Assembly: GCA_945487985.1 (NCBI GenBank) | Contig: CALYTX010000016.1 | Coordinates: forward strand, 1-12,068 | Origin: an uncultured Verrucomicrobiota bacterium | GTDB lineage: Bacteria; Verrucomicrobiota; Kiritimatiellia; RFP12; UBA1067 | Direction: 5' to 3' | DNA length: 12,068 nt | Part shown: positions 1 to 7,557 of the stretch, in pieces | Layout: every line of letters begins with the position of its first letter | Position numbering within the stretch: the stretch's first letter is position 1 | Program-made: the position numbers and the translations under genes | The notes under the pieces: generated by a model | The model's input: the letters and a program-made list of their open reading frames with translations, nothing else | Told to the model about the DNA's origin: nothing | The model's database searches: none

Positions 1-244
1 CTCCCTTGCGGTAGCTGAACTCCTCGGCCAGCACGGCGGCGAAAATGGCAAGAACCGCATACGCGCCATAGAAAGCAACCTGCACAAGCCCCGCCCGCGA
101 TTGATCCATTGTGAAAATCTTCTGGAACGCTGGCACGAGATTGTCGGTCATATTGTTCAACAGCCCCCAGAGGGCGAAACAACACACAAGCATAACGAAA
201 ACCGCCAGGTGTTTCCTCGGGACTATCGCATTCTTCTGGGTCAT
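1..244 (-). CDS. fucP: FucP-family MFS sugar permease, N-terminal part (cut by window edge)
   Basis: The first 81 codons of a major facilitator superfamily transporter of the fucose-galactose-glucose:H+ symporter (FHS) family, which carries sugar with protons across the inner membrane. After a short polar N-terminus, residues about 12-31 form transmembrane helix 1, ending in a LNNMTDNLVP stretch. This matches the ANNLNDILLP segment of E. coli FucP, so D34 falls on FucP Asp46, a residue tied to proton coupling. AFYGAYAVL at 57-65 matches the helix 2 AFYFGY stretch, and EFSYRKG matches the FucP loop KLSYKAG. I chose ATG at 244 because AAAGGA lies six bases upstream; an in-frame ATG at 265 has no ribosome-binding site. 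It is the last visible gene of the operon, 42 bases after the preceding stop. Relatives transport glucose, galactose or other sugars, so fucose is likely but not proven. The gene runs off the left edge. Confidence 0.85.
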   Translation of the reverse strand, partial: MTQKNAIVPRKHLAVFVMLVCCFALWGLLNNMTDNLVPAFQKIFTMDQSRAGLVQVAFYGAYAVLAIFAAVLAEEFSYRKG

Positions 245-286
245 CTCATTTCCTTTCTGTTGCATGGGACAACACTGTACGGCGCA

Positions 287-2770
287 CTACTGGACGAACG
301 ATATCAACTGCCAGGCATCGAGTCGCGGGAACACAACCACCCGGTTCGATTCCACCTTATGTTTTCTACCTGAGACGATTTCCGTTACCTGGCTCACGCC
401 GGCAGGAAACCGCACTTTGACATTTTCCACTGGCCGGAACCCTAAGTGCGCAATGTAGAAGTAGCGGCCAGCCTTGAGCTTCCGGCAGTCGATTTCGCGC
501 AAGACCACATCGGGATTCTCGCAAGCCTTGTTAACGAGCGTCGACTTAACTGCCGGCAAGGCAAGATAGTTGAGATTGAACTCTCTAACCGGCCCTGGAA
601 AACCGCGTGAAAAGGTCGAACCGATCAGATAGCCGATATTGACCGGATCGCCGTGCGCCATCGCGGCGACCTCGATCTGCATCGAAGCGCGTCCGGCGCG
701 CTCGGTATCGTGGATGGCATAGCCAAGGATGCAATTCTCGTCGCCGCTGACGGGATTGTAGCGATAAAGCATATTCTCGTTGAGCGGATAATGGCGAATC
801 ACTGTATTGACGCCGTCATGGTTCGCATAGGCCTTAAAGGCATCGCGGTCGCACACCGAAAACATGCGGTTGATCGGCATGGCCAGAAAGATGTTCGTCT
901 TCGTATTATATGTTTCCGGATCGTCTCCAGGGCATGCATACTGCCATTCGTAGTCCTTCCAGGTTTCGGCCGCGCGCCGCCGCTGTTTGAGATAAAGATG
1001 CTTCTCGACCGATTCCGCAAGCGTCACGCACTTGTAGTCTTTGCAATTGAACGGCGGCTTGGCGAGCAACTTCTTCCAGAAGGCGGGACTATCGGTAAGC
1101 AGTCCACCCCCTTCCATGCCAGAACCTGGCTCGCTTACATCGGATTCGAAAATCACCTGCGCTTCGGGAATTCCCTTTTCAACAAGGTAGTCGCGGAGAT
1201 TCTGCACAAACTGAGCGCGCTTGCGATTCCACCAACGGATATACTGCGCGCGGATTTTACCGTTATGGCGGATTACATCCTTGGTGATGCGCTGCCCGTA
1301 GCTGGCCTTGTCTACCGCTGTGGAATCGACGGATACGCCGGTGAGATCGTCGGCATCCATTACATCGCTGAATTTAGGACGCTTGGAATTCGCAGTCACC
1401 GCCTTTGACCGGTTGCCGAAAAGAGCCTCGTCGTTGACCTGTCCGTCCCGCTCACGCTGGAAACGCGCAAGCGTATCCTCGCCGAAACCAATCGGCCAAT
1501 TCGCTGGCCGCGTGCGGAAATAGGCCCCGGCGAAGGATTTAAGTTCGTCCTTGAAGCGGAGAATCGTTCCGTCGAGCAGTTCTTTCGTAACTTGCAGCGC
1601 TTCCGGGTCGGTAATATCGATATTCGCCTTCTCTGTCCAGCCGATCTGGGTGTAGTTGTTGTCGCGGCGGTTAAGGGGCTTGGCGCGTTTTTGCGGACCC
1701 AGCGGCGGCGGTTTGGCGCCGTCCCAGCCGATATTGCCGCACCACTCGTAGTACGGTAGGATGTAATGCCCTTCCTTGGCCATATATGGAACCACATTCG
1801 CCCAAAGCCAACGAGTGGCGGCGTGCCAAGCCCATCCGGGACGGATATAGTCGGGATCCCAGTGCTGCACATGGCCGAACTCGAGCAAATCCTTGCAATA
1901 GGTATTCATGCCCATCATTTTCATTTGGCGCGACTTGTGCCGGAACCAGCTCATCCGGTCGGCACACTGCGGATTGGAATCGTCCAATGGTCCACCGTCG
2001 GCCATTTCCTCGCGCCAGAACAAATGCCGTCGCGGCAGACCTTGAGGAGGATACTTGATTTGGGCGTACACGGCAGTTTCGTCGGGAATCTCGCAGAGGA
2101 TAATGCGCGCCACGGCAATGCCGTTGGCAAGCGGTTCGTGGATGCGGCCGTATTGAGCCAAGGCAAAATCGAATCCGTCCTCGGGCTTGTGCATAACTCG
2201 CTCGACGATTATATCGCCCTTCTCGTTGCGCTTGGGCACGCCGGGCGACTGCCAAACCACATGGCGCTCACCATTGAGGTCTTCGGTCAAATCGTGAAGC
2301 GAAGTATAACAAATCCATCGCTCCCATTTCCCGCTCAACGGATAATCGAAGCTCTCGGGGTTGTTATAGACGTATTTCGGGTTCCAGCTGTCGATCGAAC
2401 ATCTGCCGGTGCAGAACGAACGTTTGGAATTGGTTGCGCGATTGTGGATAATGTAATTGCGCGACTCGTCCTCGGGGTATTCCATTACGACAACATAGCT
2501 GCCGTTGGCCTTCAGCCCCTTGCCTTCGCCCAGGCGCCACGCGAAAAACGAGCCTTCCTCGGGCATAATCGGCATCAACCGACATTCGCGGCCAAGAATA
2601 TTGGTAACGACGCTGCCACCTTCGGGGAACTCGGTGAAACGATGGTCTTTGCGGGCGCAATCTACTACATCGATCACCTTGACCTTTCCGAAGACGTCAA
2701 GTTCTATCTCTTCAGCCGCCGCTCGCATCGTCGGCAAGGCAAGCACCAATACTGCAAGTAACTTTTTCAT
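287..2770 (-). CDS. Secreted putative glycoside hydrolase-like protein of unrecognised family (paralogue A)
   Basis: A protein of 827 residues that I cannot place in a named family. It starts with a Sec signal peptide (MKKLLAVLVLALP, cleavage near residue 20). ATG at 2770 is preferred over the in-frame ATG at 2806, which would put a polar stretch before the signal peptide. Residues about 22-245 look like a beta-rich N-terminal domain. Residues about 275-745 show a pattern of hydrophobic strands ending in polar or acidic residues (GMNTYCKDLLEFGH, ILPYYEW, GAYFRTRP, QVIFESDVSEPG, NTVIRHYPLNE, NIGYLIGSTFSRG), which suggests a TIM-barrel hydrolase. The C-terminal 80 residues look like the small beta domain common after such barrels. 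Acidic residues shared with paralogue B and possibly catalytic are E342 (YYEW), E431 (GFGE) and E547 (SEPG). Relative to B it carries about 49 extra residues at about 440-500. The ribosome-binding site is weak (TAGG about 10 bases upstream). The enzyme role is inferred from architecture and operon context. Confidence 0.8.
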   Translation of the reverse strand: MKKLLAVLVLALPTMRAAAEEIELDVFGKVKVIDVVDCARKDHRFTEFPEGGSVVTNILGRECRLMPIMPEEGSFFAWRLGEGKGLKANGSYVVVMEYPEDESRNYIIHNRATNSKRSFCTGRCSIDSWNPKYVYNNPESFDYPLSGKWERWICYTSLHDLTEDLNGERHVVWQSPGVPKRNEKGDIIVERVMHKPEDGFDFALAQYGRIHEPLANGIAVARIILCEIPDETAVYAQIKYPPQGLPRRHLFWREEMADGGPLDDSNPQCADRMSWFRHKSRQMKMMGMNTYCKDLLEFGHVQHWDPDYIRPGWAWHAATRWLWANVVPYMAKEGHYILPYYEWCGNIGWDGAKPPPLGPQKRAKPLNRRDNNYTQIGWTEKANIDITDPEALQVTKELLDGTILRFKDELKSFAGAYFRTRPANWPIGFGEDTLARFQRERDGQVNDEALFGNRSKAVTANSKRPKFSDVMDADDLTGVSVDSTAVDKASYGQRITKDVIRHNGKIRAQYIRWWNRKRAQFVQNLRDYLVEKGIPEAQVIFESDVSEPGSGMEGGGLLTDSPAFWKKLLAKPPFNCKDYKCVTLAESVEKHLYLKQRRRAAETWKDYEWQYACPGDDPETYNTKTNIFLAMPINRMFSVCDRDAFKAYANHDGVNTVIRHYPLNENMLYRYNPVSGDENCILGYAIHDTERAGRASMQIEVAAMAHGDPVNIGYLIGSTFSRGFPGPVREFNLNYLALPAVKSTLVNKACENPDVVLREIDCRKLKAGRYFYIAHLGFRPVENVKVRFPAGVSQVTEIVSGRKHKVESNRVVVFPRLDAWQLISFVQ

Positions 2771-2802
2771 AACATCTAAACCTACCCAATATTTATTGAA
2801 CA

Positions 2803-2820
2803 GCAAATCTTACAAGATGC
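2803..2820. repeat. Short hairpin between the GH3 gene and paralogue A
   Basis: In the 55-base gap between the two genes, ATCTT (2807-2811) and AAGAT (2814-2818) are inverted around a two-base centre, with outer GC/GC pairs after a small bulge. There is no T-run on the minus strand, so it is not a terminator. It could affect mRNA stability or the relative expression of the last two genes, or be chance. Confidence 0.25.
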
Positions 2821-2825
2821 AAACT

Positions 2826-5258
2826 TCATTTCACCGTCTGTCGAACCAGCTCGACAATGCGCACCGCGGCGCGTTGCACTTCGGCGCGGTCGATAGTGCC
2901 TTCGGCAAGGCCGCGGGCAATCAGCTCACGCTTCGCTTTGACCCCAGGCATAATCAGATCGTTGCCTGCGGCTTGATGACGGGCATTGTCGGCCATATTC
3001 CACCAATCTGTCATAACCATACCATCAAAGCCCCATTCGCCGCGAAGAATTCCTGTGAGCAGATCATAACTAGTCGCGGCGAATTCGCCGTTAATGCGGT
3101 TGTACGACGACATCACCGCCTTGGGACGGCCTTCTTTGACCGCGATTTCAAACGGCTTGAGATAAATCTCGCGCAATGCGCGCTCGGAAACGACGTTGTT
3201 TTCGCTGGCGCGCTCGAACTCTTGGCTGTTGACGGCAAAATGCTTGATTGTCACATGCCGCCCAGAGTAACCCACCCGTCCATCAACGACACGCTCCTGA
3301 ACCCCGCGGCAAACGGCCGCGGCCATGCGCCCGGCAACGAGCGGATCTTCGGAGAAGTATTCGAAGTTGCGTCCGCAAAGCGGATTGCGTTGAATATTCA
3401 GCCCCGGCGCAAGCCAGCCGTGAATCCCAGACTTTTCCATATCCGCTCGCGTCAACTCGCCAATCTTCCGCGCGTTCGCCGTCGACCAACTCTGAGCAAT
3501 GACCGTTGCCGAAGGCCATTGAATCATTTCCGCGCATTGAGGGTTGTATTTCGATTCCGGATCGCCAAAATTCCCGAGTCGCACGCCGGAAGGACCATCC
3601 GCGCAGGTCAGCGGTGGCAAACCATACTTCGGGGAAGACCATGTCTCGGCCGCCTCGCAACTTACCGAGCCGGAATAATTGCCCCCCACCCCGGTTCCGC
3701 CTTCGACCGCCGTGCCGATTTCATCGAAAATGGCGCCGTTGACGATTGAGGCGAGTTCCTGATCGTCAAGCTGAGCGACAAAATCTTCGACCGTGCGCTT
3801 GCCGGCCTTGACATCGGACCAGGAAACAAAACCGCGCTTCGCGAGTTTCTGCGCCTTCGGATAGCTGGCCGTACGATCGCCGGTAACGATACCCGAGGTC
3901 GGACATTGCTGGCGCTTGGCCGCTATAACCGCGCTTTCTTCGAGCGGCCGCGGCGGATTTTTCGGCGAAATCAGCGCCAGGTCATTCTTGGGCGGGGCTA
4001 AGCGCGTCACGGCGCGCTCGACCACTACCGTCTGGTCGATCGTGAACACGCCGGCAACGGCAGTGTCGCGAGAAGAATTGCCTACGCGCACGACGTAATC
4101 GCCCTTTTCCAGCACCCAGCAGGCATTTTGCTCGTCCCACACGGCCAGCTGAGCAAGGTCGAAAGTGATTTCGACTTCGCCCGACTCGCCGGGAGTGAGC
4201 GTAATATCGCGCGAACCGACGAGCACCTGGTAAGGCTTTTCAATCGCACCGGCAGCGGCGGAAACATAGCACTGAACGATTTCGCGGCCGCTGCGCTTAC
4301 CGGTATTGGCAACCTTGGCAAAAGCACTTACAGCCTTGCCGTCGCGGAACGAAAGCTCGCGACTTGGTTCCACCGCGAAAGAAGTGTACGACAGGCCAAA
4401 GCCGAAGGGAAAACGCGGTTTGATTTGGAAGGTATCGAAATAGCGGTAGCCCACATAAATCCCCTCGTTAAAGGGGACTTCCATCGCGGCGAAGCAATCG
4501 GTCGTCGGATAATCGCGATAGCGCCGCGCCCATGTAGCGGTAAGTTTGCCGGACGGGTTGACCTTGCCCGTCAAGACATCGGCGACTGCCAGACCGGAAA
4601 CCTCGCCAAGCATCGAGGTTAGCACTAGCCCCTTGATAGGATATTGCTCGAGCCACGAAGTATCAATCGGACCATATACATTCAATAGCACAATCACCTG
4701 GTCGAAATTGGCGCACGCAAGCTTGAGTAGATAATCTTCCTCCCAATGGAGCTTCCATCCTCCCGGGCCAGGGGTGGAATCTACGGATTCGCCGCTATTG
4801 CGCCCTATCGTCACGATGCACTTCATCCCGGGGCGGGCGGGACACAACGCGGCAAATTCCGGCTCCGTGACGCCTCTGAGCGGCTCGGTAAAACGTGAGG
4901 TCCACTTCCACCAGACCTTGTTCAAGTGACGGTAATTTTCTGGCTCCTTGCCAAAAAAGTCTACCATCGGCTTATACAACGCAATACCCGCTTGCTCAAG
5001 CCCCTGGGCATATTGAACCGGCAGGTGCTGCATCATATCGCCCGAGCCCCAGCCCATGCGGTGGCAATGATAGGAAGTAACCCCCAACAGCGCAACTTCT
5101 TCGCCTGGATCGAGCGGTAGCACGGCATCCTCGTTTTTGAGCAACACTATTCCCTCCGCCGCTATCTTGCGGACGACGGCGAGCTTTTCCGCACGCGTCT
5201 CGGCGGCGATGGAAACGAACGCTGTGATTGTCACCAATGAAAGGATTAGTCTTTTCAT
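2826..5258 (-). CDS. Secreted glycoside hydrolase family 3 enzyme with circularly permuted domains (beta-glucosidase/beta-xylosidase-like)
   Basis: An 810-residue GH3 exo-glycosidase expected to release monosaccharides from non-reducing ends of beta-linked oligosaccharides. The domain order is reversed from the usual one. After a signal peptide (residues 1-23) come the alpha/beta-sandwich domain (about 24-285, with AAEGIVLLKNE, NPSGKLTATW and FPFGFGLSYT), the fibronectin III-like domain (about 300-408), a linker, and only then the TIM barrel (about 490-805). Barrel hallmarks are DGPSGVR at 554-560, LAPGLNIQRNPLCGRNFEYF at 616-635, KHFAVN at 672-677 and the nucleophile D751 in VMTDWW. The acid/base is probably E157 in NSGES, by analogy with the SGEG motif of related enzymes; the usual DR that follows reads DS here. 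The same permutation is known in some Ruminococcus and Butyrivibrio beta-glucosidases. The start is supported by AGGA seven bases upstream, overlapping the stop of the previous gene, so translation is probably coupled. The exact sugar cannot be read from the sequence. Confidence 0.92.
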   Translation of the reverse strand: MKRLILSLVTITAFVSIAAETRAEKLAVVRKIAAEGIVLLKNEDAVLPLDPGEEVALLGVTSYHCHRMGWGSGDMMQHLPVQYAQGLEQAGIALYKPMVDFFGKEPENYRHLNKVWWKWTSRFTEPLRGVTEPEFAALCPARPGMKCIVTIGRNSGESVDSTPGPGGWKLHWEEDYLLKLACANFDQVIVLLNVYGPIDTSWLEQYPIKGLVLTSMLGEVSGLAVADVLTGKVNPSGKLTATWARRYRDYPTTDCFAAMEVPFNEGIYVGYRYFDTFQIKPRFPFGFGLSYTSFAVEPSRELSFRDGKAVSAFAKVANTGKRSGREIVQCYVSAAAGAIEKPYQVLVGSRDITLTPGESGEVEITFDLAQLAVWDEQNACWVLEKGDYVVRVGNSSRDTAVAGVFTIDQTVVVERAVTRLAPPKNDLALISPKNPPRPLEESAVIAAKRQQCPTSGIVTGDRTASYPKAQKLAKRGFVSWSDVKAGKRTVEDFVAQLDDQELASIVNGAIFDEIGTAVEGGTGVGGNYSGSVSCEAAETWSSPKYGLPPLTCADGPSGVRLGNFGDPESKYNPQCAEMIQWPSATVIAQSWSTANARKIGELTRADMEKSGIHGWLAPGLNIQRNPLCGRNFEYFSEDPLVAGRMAAAVCRGVQERVVDGRVGYSGRHVTIKHFAVNSQEFERASENNVVSERALREIYLKPFEIAVKEGRPKAVMSSYNRINGEFAATSYDLLTGILRGEWGFDGMVMTDWWNMADNARHQAAGNDLIMPGVKAKRELIARGLAEGTIDRAEVQRAAVRIVELVRQTVK

Positions 5259-5260
5259 TG

Positions 5261-7555
5261 CTATTTCCTATGGATGGCAATTAACTGCCATGGTTTTAAA
5301 GTCTTGATCGTTAAAATGCCGTTTTCGAGCTTGGAGGTTTTGTCCGCAACGATGAATTTCACCGCCGCAGAGCCTTTTGGAAATCTGATTTTCACGTTCT
5401 TCTTCGCCACCTTGCCGGTATGCACGATTGCGTAATACTTGCCTTGGCCGCGACCGGGGGTGGCAATTTCGCGGACGAACGTCTCGGAATCGGAAGCCGC
5501 ACCCGTCAGCAATTTGGAAGGCAGCGCCGGCAGGGCAAGGAAGTTCATGTTGAACTCCCGGACCGGTCCGGGGAAGCCGCGCGAAAAGGTCGAGCCAATC
5601 AAATACCCGATATTGGCAATATCGCCCTTGGCCATAGCCTCGATTTCTATCATCATCGAGGCGCGTCCGGCGCGTTCGCTATCGTTCATCTCATAGCCGA
5701 CAAGCGGAACTTCTTTCCCGTCGTGAACATAGTTTTGCATATGTTCGTTAAGGGAATGGTGGCGGACGATGGTGGTCATGCCACGCGCGTCGGCATAAGC
5801 GGCAAAAGCATCAGAATCGCCCACGGAATACATACGGTTGACTGGCATGCAAAACGCGCTCAATGCATCCTTCGCAGATTCTCCGGGACGGTCCGCAGGC
5901 GCGGCATGCTGCCATTCCCACTTGCCCCAGGTGCCACAGGGTTCATTGCGCCCCTGTAGATAGGCGTGCGAAGAGACGAGCTCGTCTATCGTACGAATAT
6001 GCGGTTCTTTGATGCCGGCCGCCGCGAAAGTCTTTTTCCAGAAATCGGGCGAATCGGTGGAAAAGGCCCATCGGCCAGCGAACCCCGGACCCGGCTCGCT
6101 GCCTTCGCCGTCGAAAAGCACCTGCGCGTTCTTAAGGCCTTCGTCCGCTAAGAATTTGCCAAGCGCGCCGAGGAAATCGCGGCGCTTGCGGTGCCACCAG
6201 TCAAGATAGGAATTGTAGAGAGCCTTGTCGGCGCGCAACTGCTCCTTTGTAACTGGTCGCGAGGAATTGACTTCCTTGGCGAATCGCGAACGCGTCCCCT
6301 CGCCGAAGCCGACCGGCCACGAGGCTGGACGCGTCCGGAAGAACGCACCGGCGAAATCCGCTTTGTCTTTGAAACGCAGAATCGAACCGCGCAAAAGATC
6401 CTTAGTCGCCGCGAGTGCTTCAGGATCGGTAATGTCGAGATTGCCCTTCTCGGTCCACCAAACATGTGTGTAGTTTTTTTCGTTGCCGAGAGGTTCGGCC
6501 AGCTTGCGGTAGCCGTACGCCTTCTTGCCACCGTAATCCTGTCCGAAATTTCCGTACCATTCGTAGTACGGCATCAAACTGAAACCGTATTCGCGCGAGA
6601 CCATCTCGACAATGCGCCCCCACAGCGCGTTTGATTCAGCACTTGACGACCACGCCCAGTTCATGCGGATGACATTGGGGTCCCAATGCTGCACGTGACC
6701 GAATTCAAGCAAGTCCTTCATGTAGGTATTCATGCCGAGGATTTTCATCTGCCGGCACTTGTGGCGAATCCAGTCGAGCTGGTCGTCACAATGGCGTTTG
6801 CCGCGTTCGGCGTTGATGGCTCCGTTGTCGCTCATCTCCTCGCGCCAAAAGATGTGGCGGCGCGGCAGGCCTTCGGGATAGCGGATTTCGGCATAGCACC
6901 GCTTCTCGTCAGGCAGTTCGCAAAGCAGTATCCTGGCCACAGCAATGCCATGGGACGCAGGATTGTGCCGGCGCGAATATTGCGAAACAACAAAATCGAA
7001 GCCGTCCGGCGGAGAATTCCAGACCGGTTTCTTATCGACGGATGAAGAGGCGAAATCAGGCGTATGATCGGTAAGCGAATTGTACGAAACCCACCGCTGC
7101 CACCTGCCGCTTTGGGGAATGTCGAGCGATTCGGGATGATTGTCGACATGCTTGGGTTCCCAAGCATCGCCCATACAGCGTCCAGTCGAAAAACCGCGCC
7201 GCGAATCGGTGGCGCGATTGTGGATCACATAGTTGCGCGGCACATCGTCGGGATATTCCAGGACGATGACATACGCTCCGTTGGCCTTCAACCCCTTGCC
7301 CTCGCCAAGACGATAGGCAAACATGCTCGAAACCTCCCCAGGCTGCACCTCTATCGTCCGGCAGCGTCTGCCGAGTATCGTCTCAACCCGAGAGACTCCC
7401 GCGGGGCGCTCGACAAAACGGTGGTCTTTTTTCGTGCAATCCACCACGTCGAGAACCTTGACGCGACCGAACGGCTCGAGCTCGATTTCAGCGGCTGCTG
7501 CCGCCGAAATCGCGAGCGCGAACAACACCGAGAAATTACATTTCGCGGACATCAT
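5261..7555 (-). CDS. Secreted putative glycoside hydrolase-like protein of unrecognised family (paralogue B)
   Basis: A 764-residue paralogue of the protein at 287-2770, similar along its whole length. Shared blocks include LGEGKGLKANG, GLPRRH.FWREEM, DLLEFGHVQHWDP, RTRPA.WP.GFGE and STFSRGFPGPVREFN. A signal peptide occupies residues 1-22 (cleavage after the alanine run, before EIELEP). The N-terminal 230 residues appear beta-rich. The centre (about 265-675) looks like a TIM barrel, and the last 60 residues form a terminal beta domain (PWQLIAI near the end). Candidate catalytic acids conserved in both copies are E332 (MPYYEW), E419 (GFGE) and E487 (SEPG). Two ATG codons begin the frame (7555 and 7552). 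GGTGGA six bases before the first supports it. The stop of the upstream gene lies only two bases before the start, so the two are probably co-translated. I recognise no named family; hydrolase function is inferred from the fold-like pattern and neighbours. Confidence 0.82.
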   Translation of the reverse strand: MMSAKCNFSVLFALAISAAAAAEIELEPFGRVKVLDVVDCTKKDHRFVERPAGVSRVETILGRRCRTIEVQPGEVSSMFAYRLGEGKGLKANGAYVIVLEYPDDVPRNYVIHNRATDSRRGFSTGRCMGDAWEPKHVDNHPESLDIPQSGRWQRWVSYNSLTDHTPDFASSSVDKKPVWNSPPDGFDFVVSQYSRRHNPASHGIAVARILLCELPDEKRCYAEIRYPEGLPRRHIFWREEMSDNGAINAERGKRHCDDQLDWIRHKCRQMKILGMNTYMKDLLEFGHVQHWDPNVIRMNWAWSSSAESNALWGRIVEMVSREYGFSLMPYYEWYGNFGQDYGGKKAYGYRKLAEPLGNEKNYTHVWWTEKGNLDITDPEALAATKDLLRGSILRFKDKADFAGAFFRTRPASWPVGFGEGTRSRFAKEVNSSRPVTKEQLRADKALYNSYLDWWHRKRRDFLGALGKFLADEGLKNAQVLFDGEGSEPGPGFAGRWAFSTDSPDFWKKTFAAAGIKEPHIRTIDELVSSHAYLQGRNEPCGTWGKWEWQHAAPADRPGESAKDALSAFCMPVNRMYSVGDSDAFAAYADARGMTTIVRHHSLNEHMQNYVHDGKEVPLVGYEMNDSERAGRASMMIEIEAMAKGDIANIGYLIGSTFSRGFPGPVREFNMNFLALPALPSKLLTGAASDSETFVREIATPGRGQGKYYAIVHTGKVAKKNVKIRFPKGSAAVKFIVADKTSKLENGILTIKTLKPWQLIAIHRK

Positions 7556-7557
7556 TA

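Noticed and set aside
245..265. Upstream in-frame ATG at 265 for the FucP-like permease
   Set aside because: No Shine-Dalgarno sequence precedes it, and the good AAAGGA site falls inside this extension, correctly spaced for ATG at 244.
2771..2806. Upstream in-frame ATG at 2806 for paralogue A
   Set aside because: It would add 12 residues before a typical MKK signal peptide and has no ribosome-binding site; ATG at 2770 is the better start.
2771..2825. A second promoter in the 55-base gap before paralogue A
   Set aside because: A TTGCAT and A/T-rich -10-like strings exist, but no pair matches consensus with good spacing; read-through from the operon promoter is simpler.
2826..5258. The swapped GH3 domain order as an assembly or rearrangement error
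   Set aside because: The frame is uninterrupted, has its own signal peptide and complete motifs, and matches a permuted GH3 arrangement known from other bacteria.
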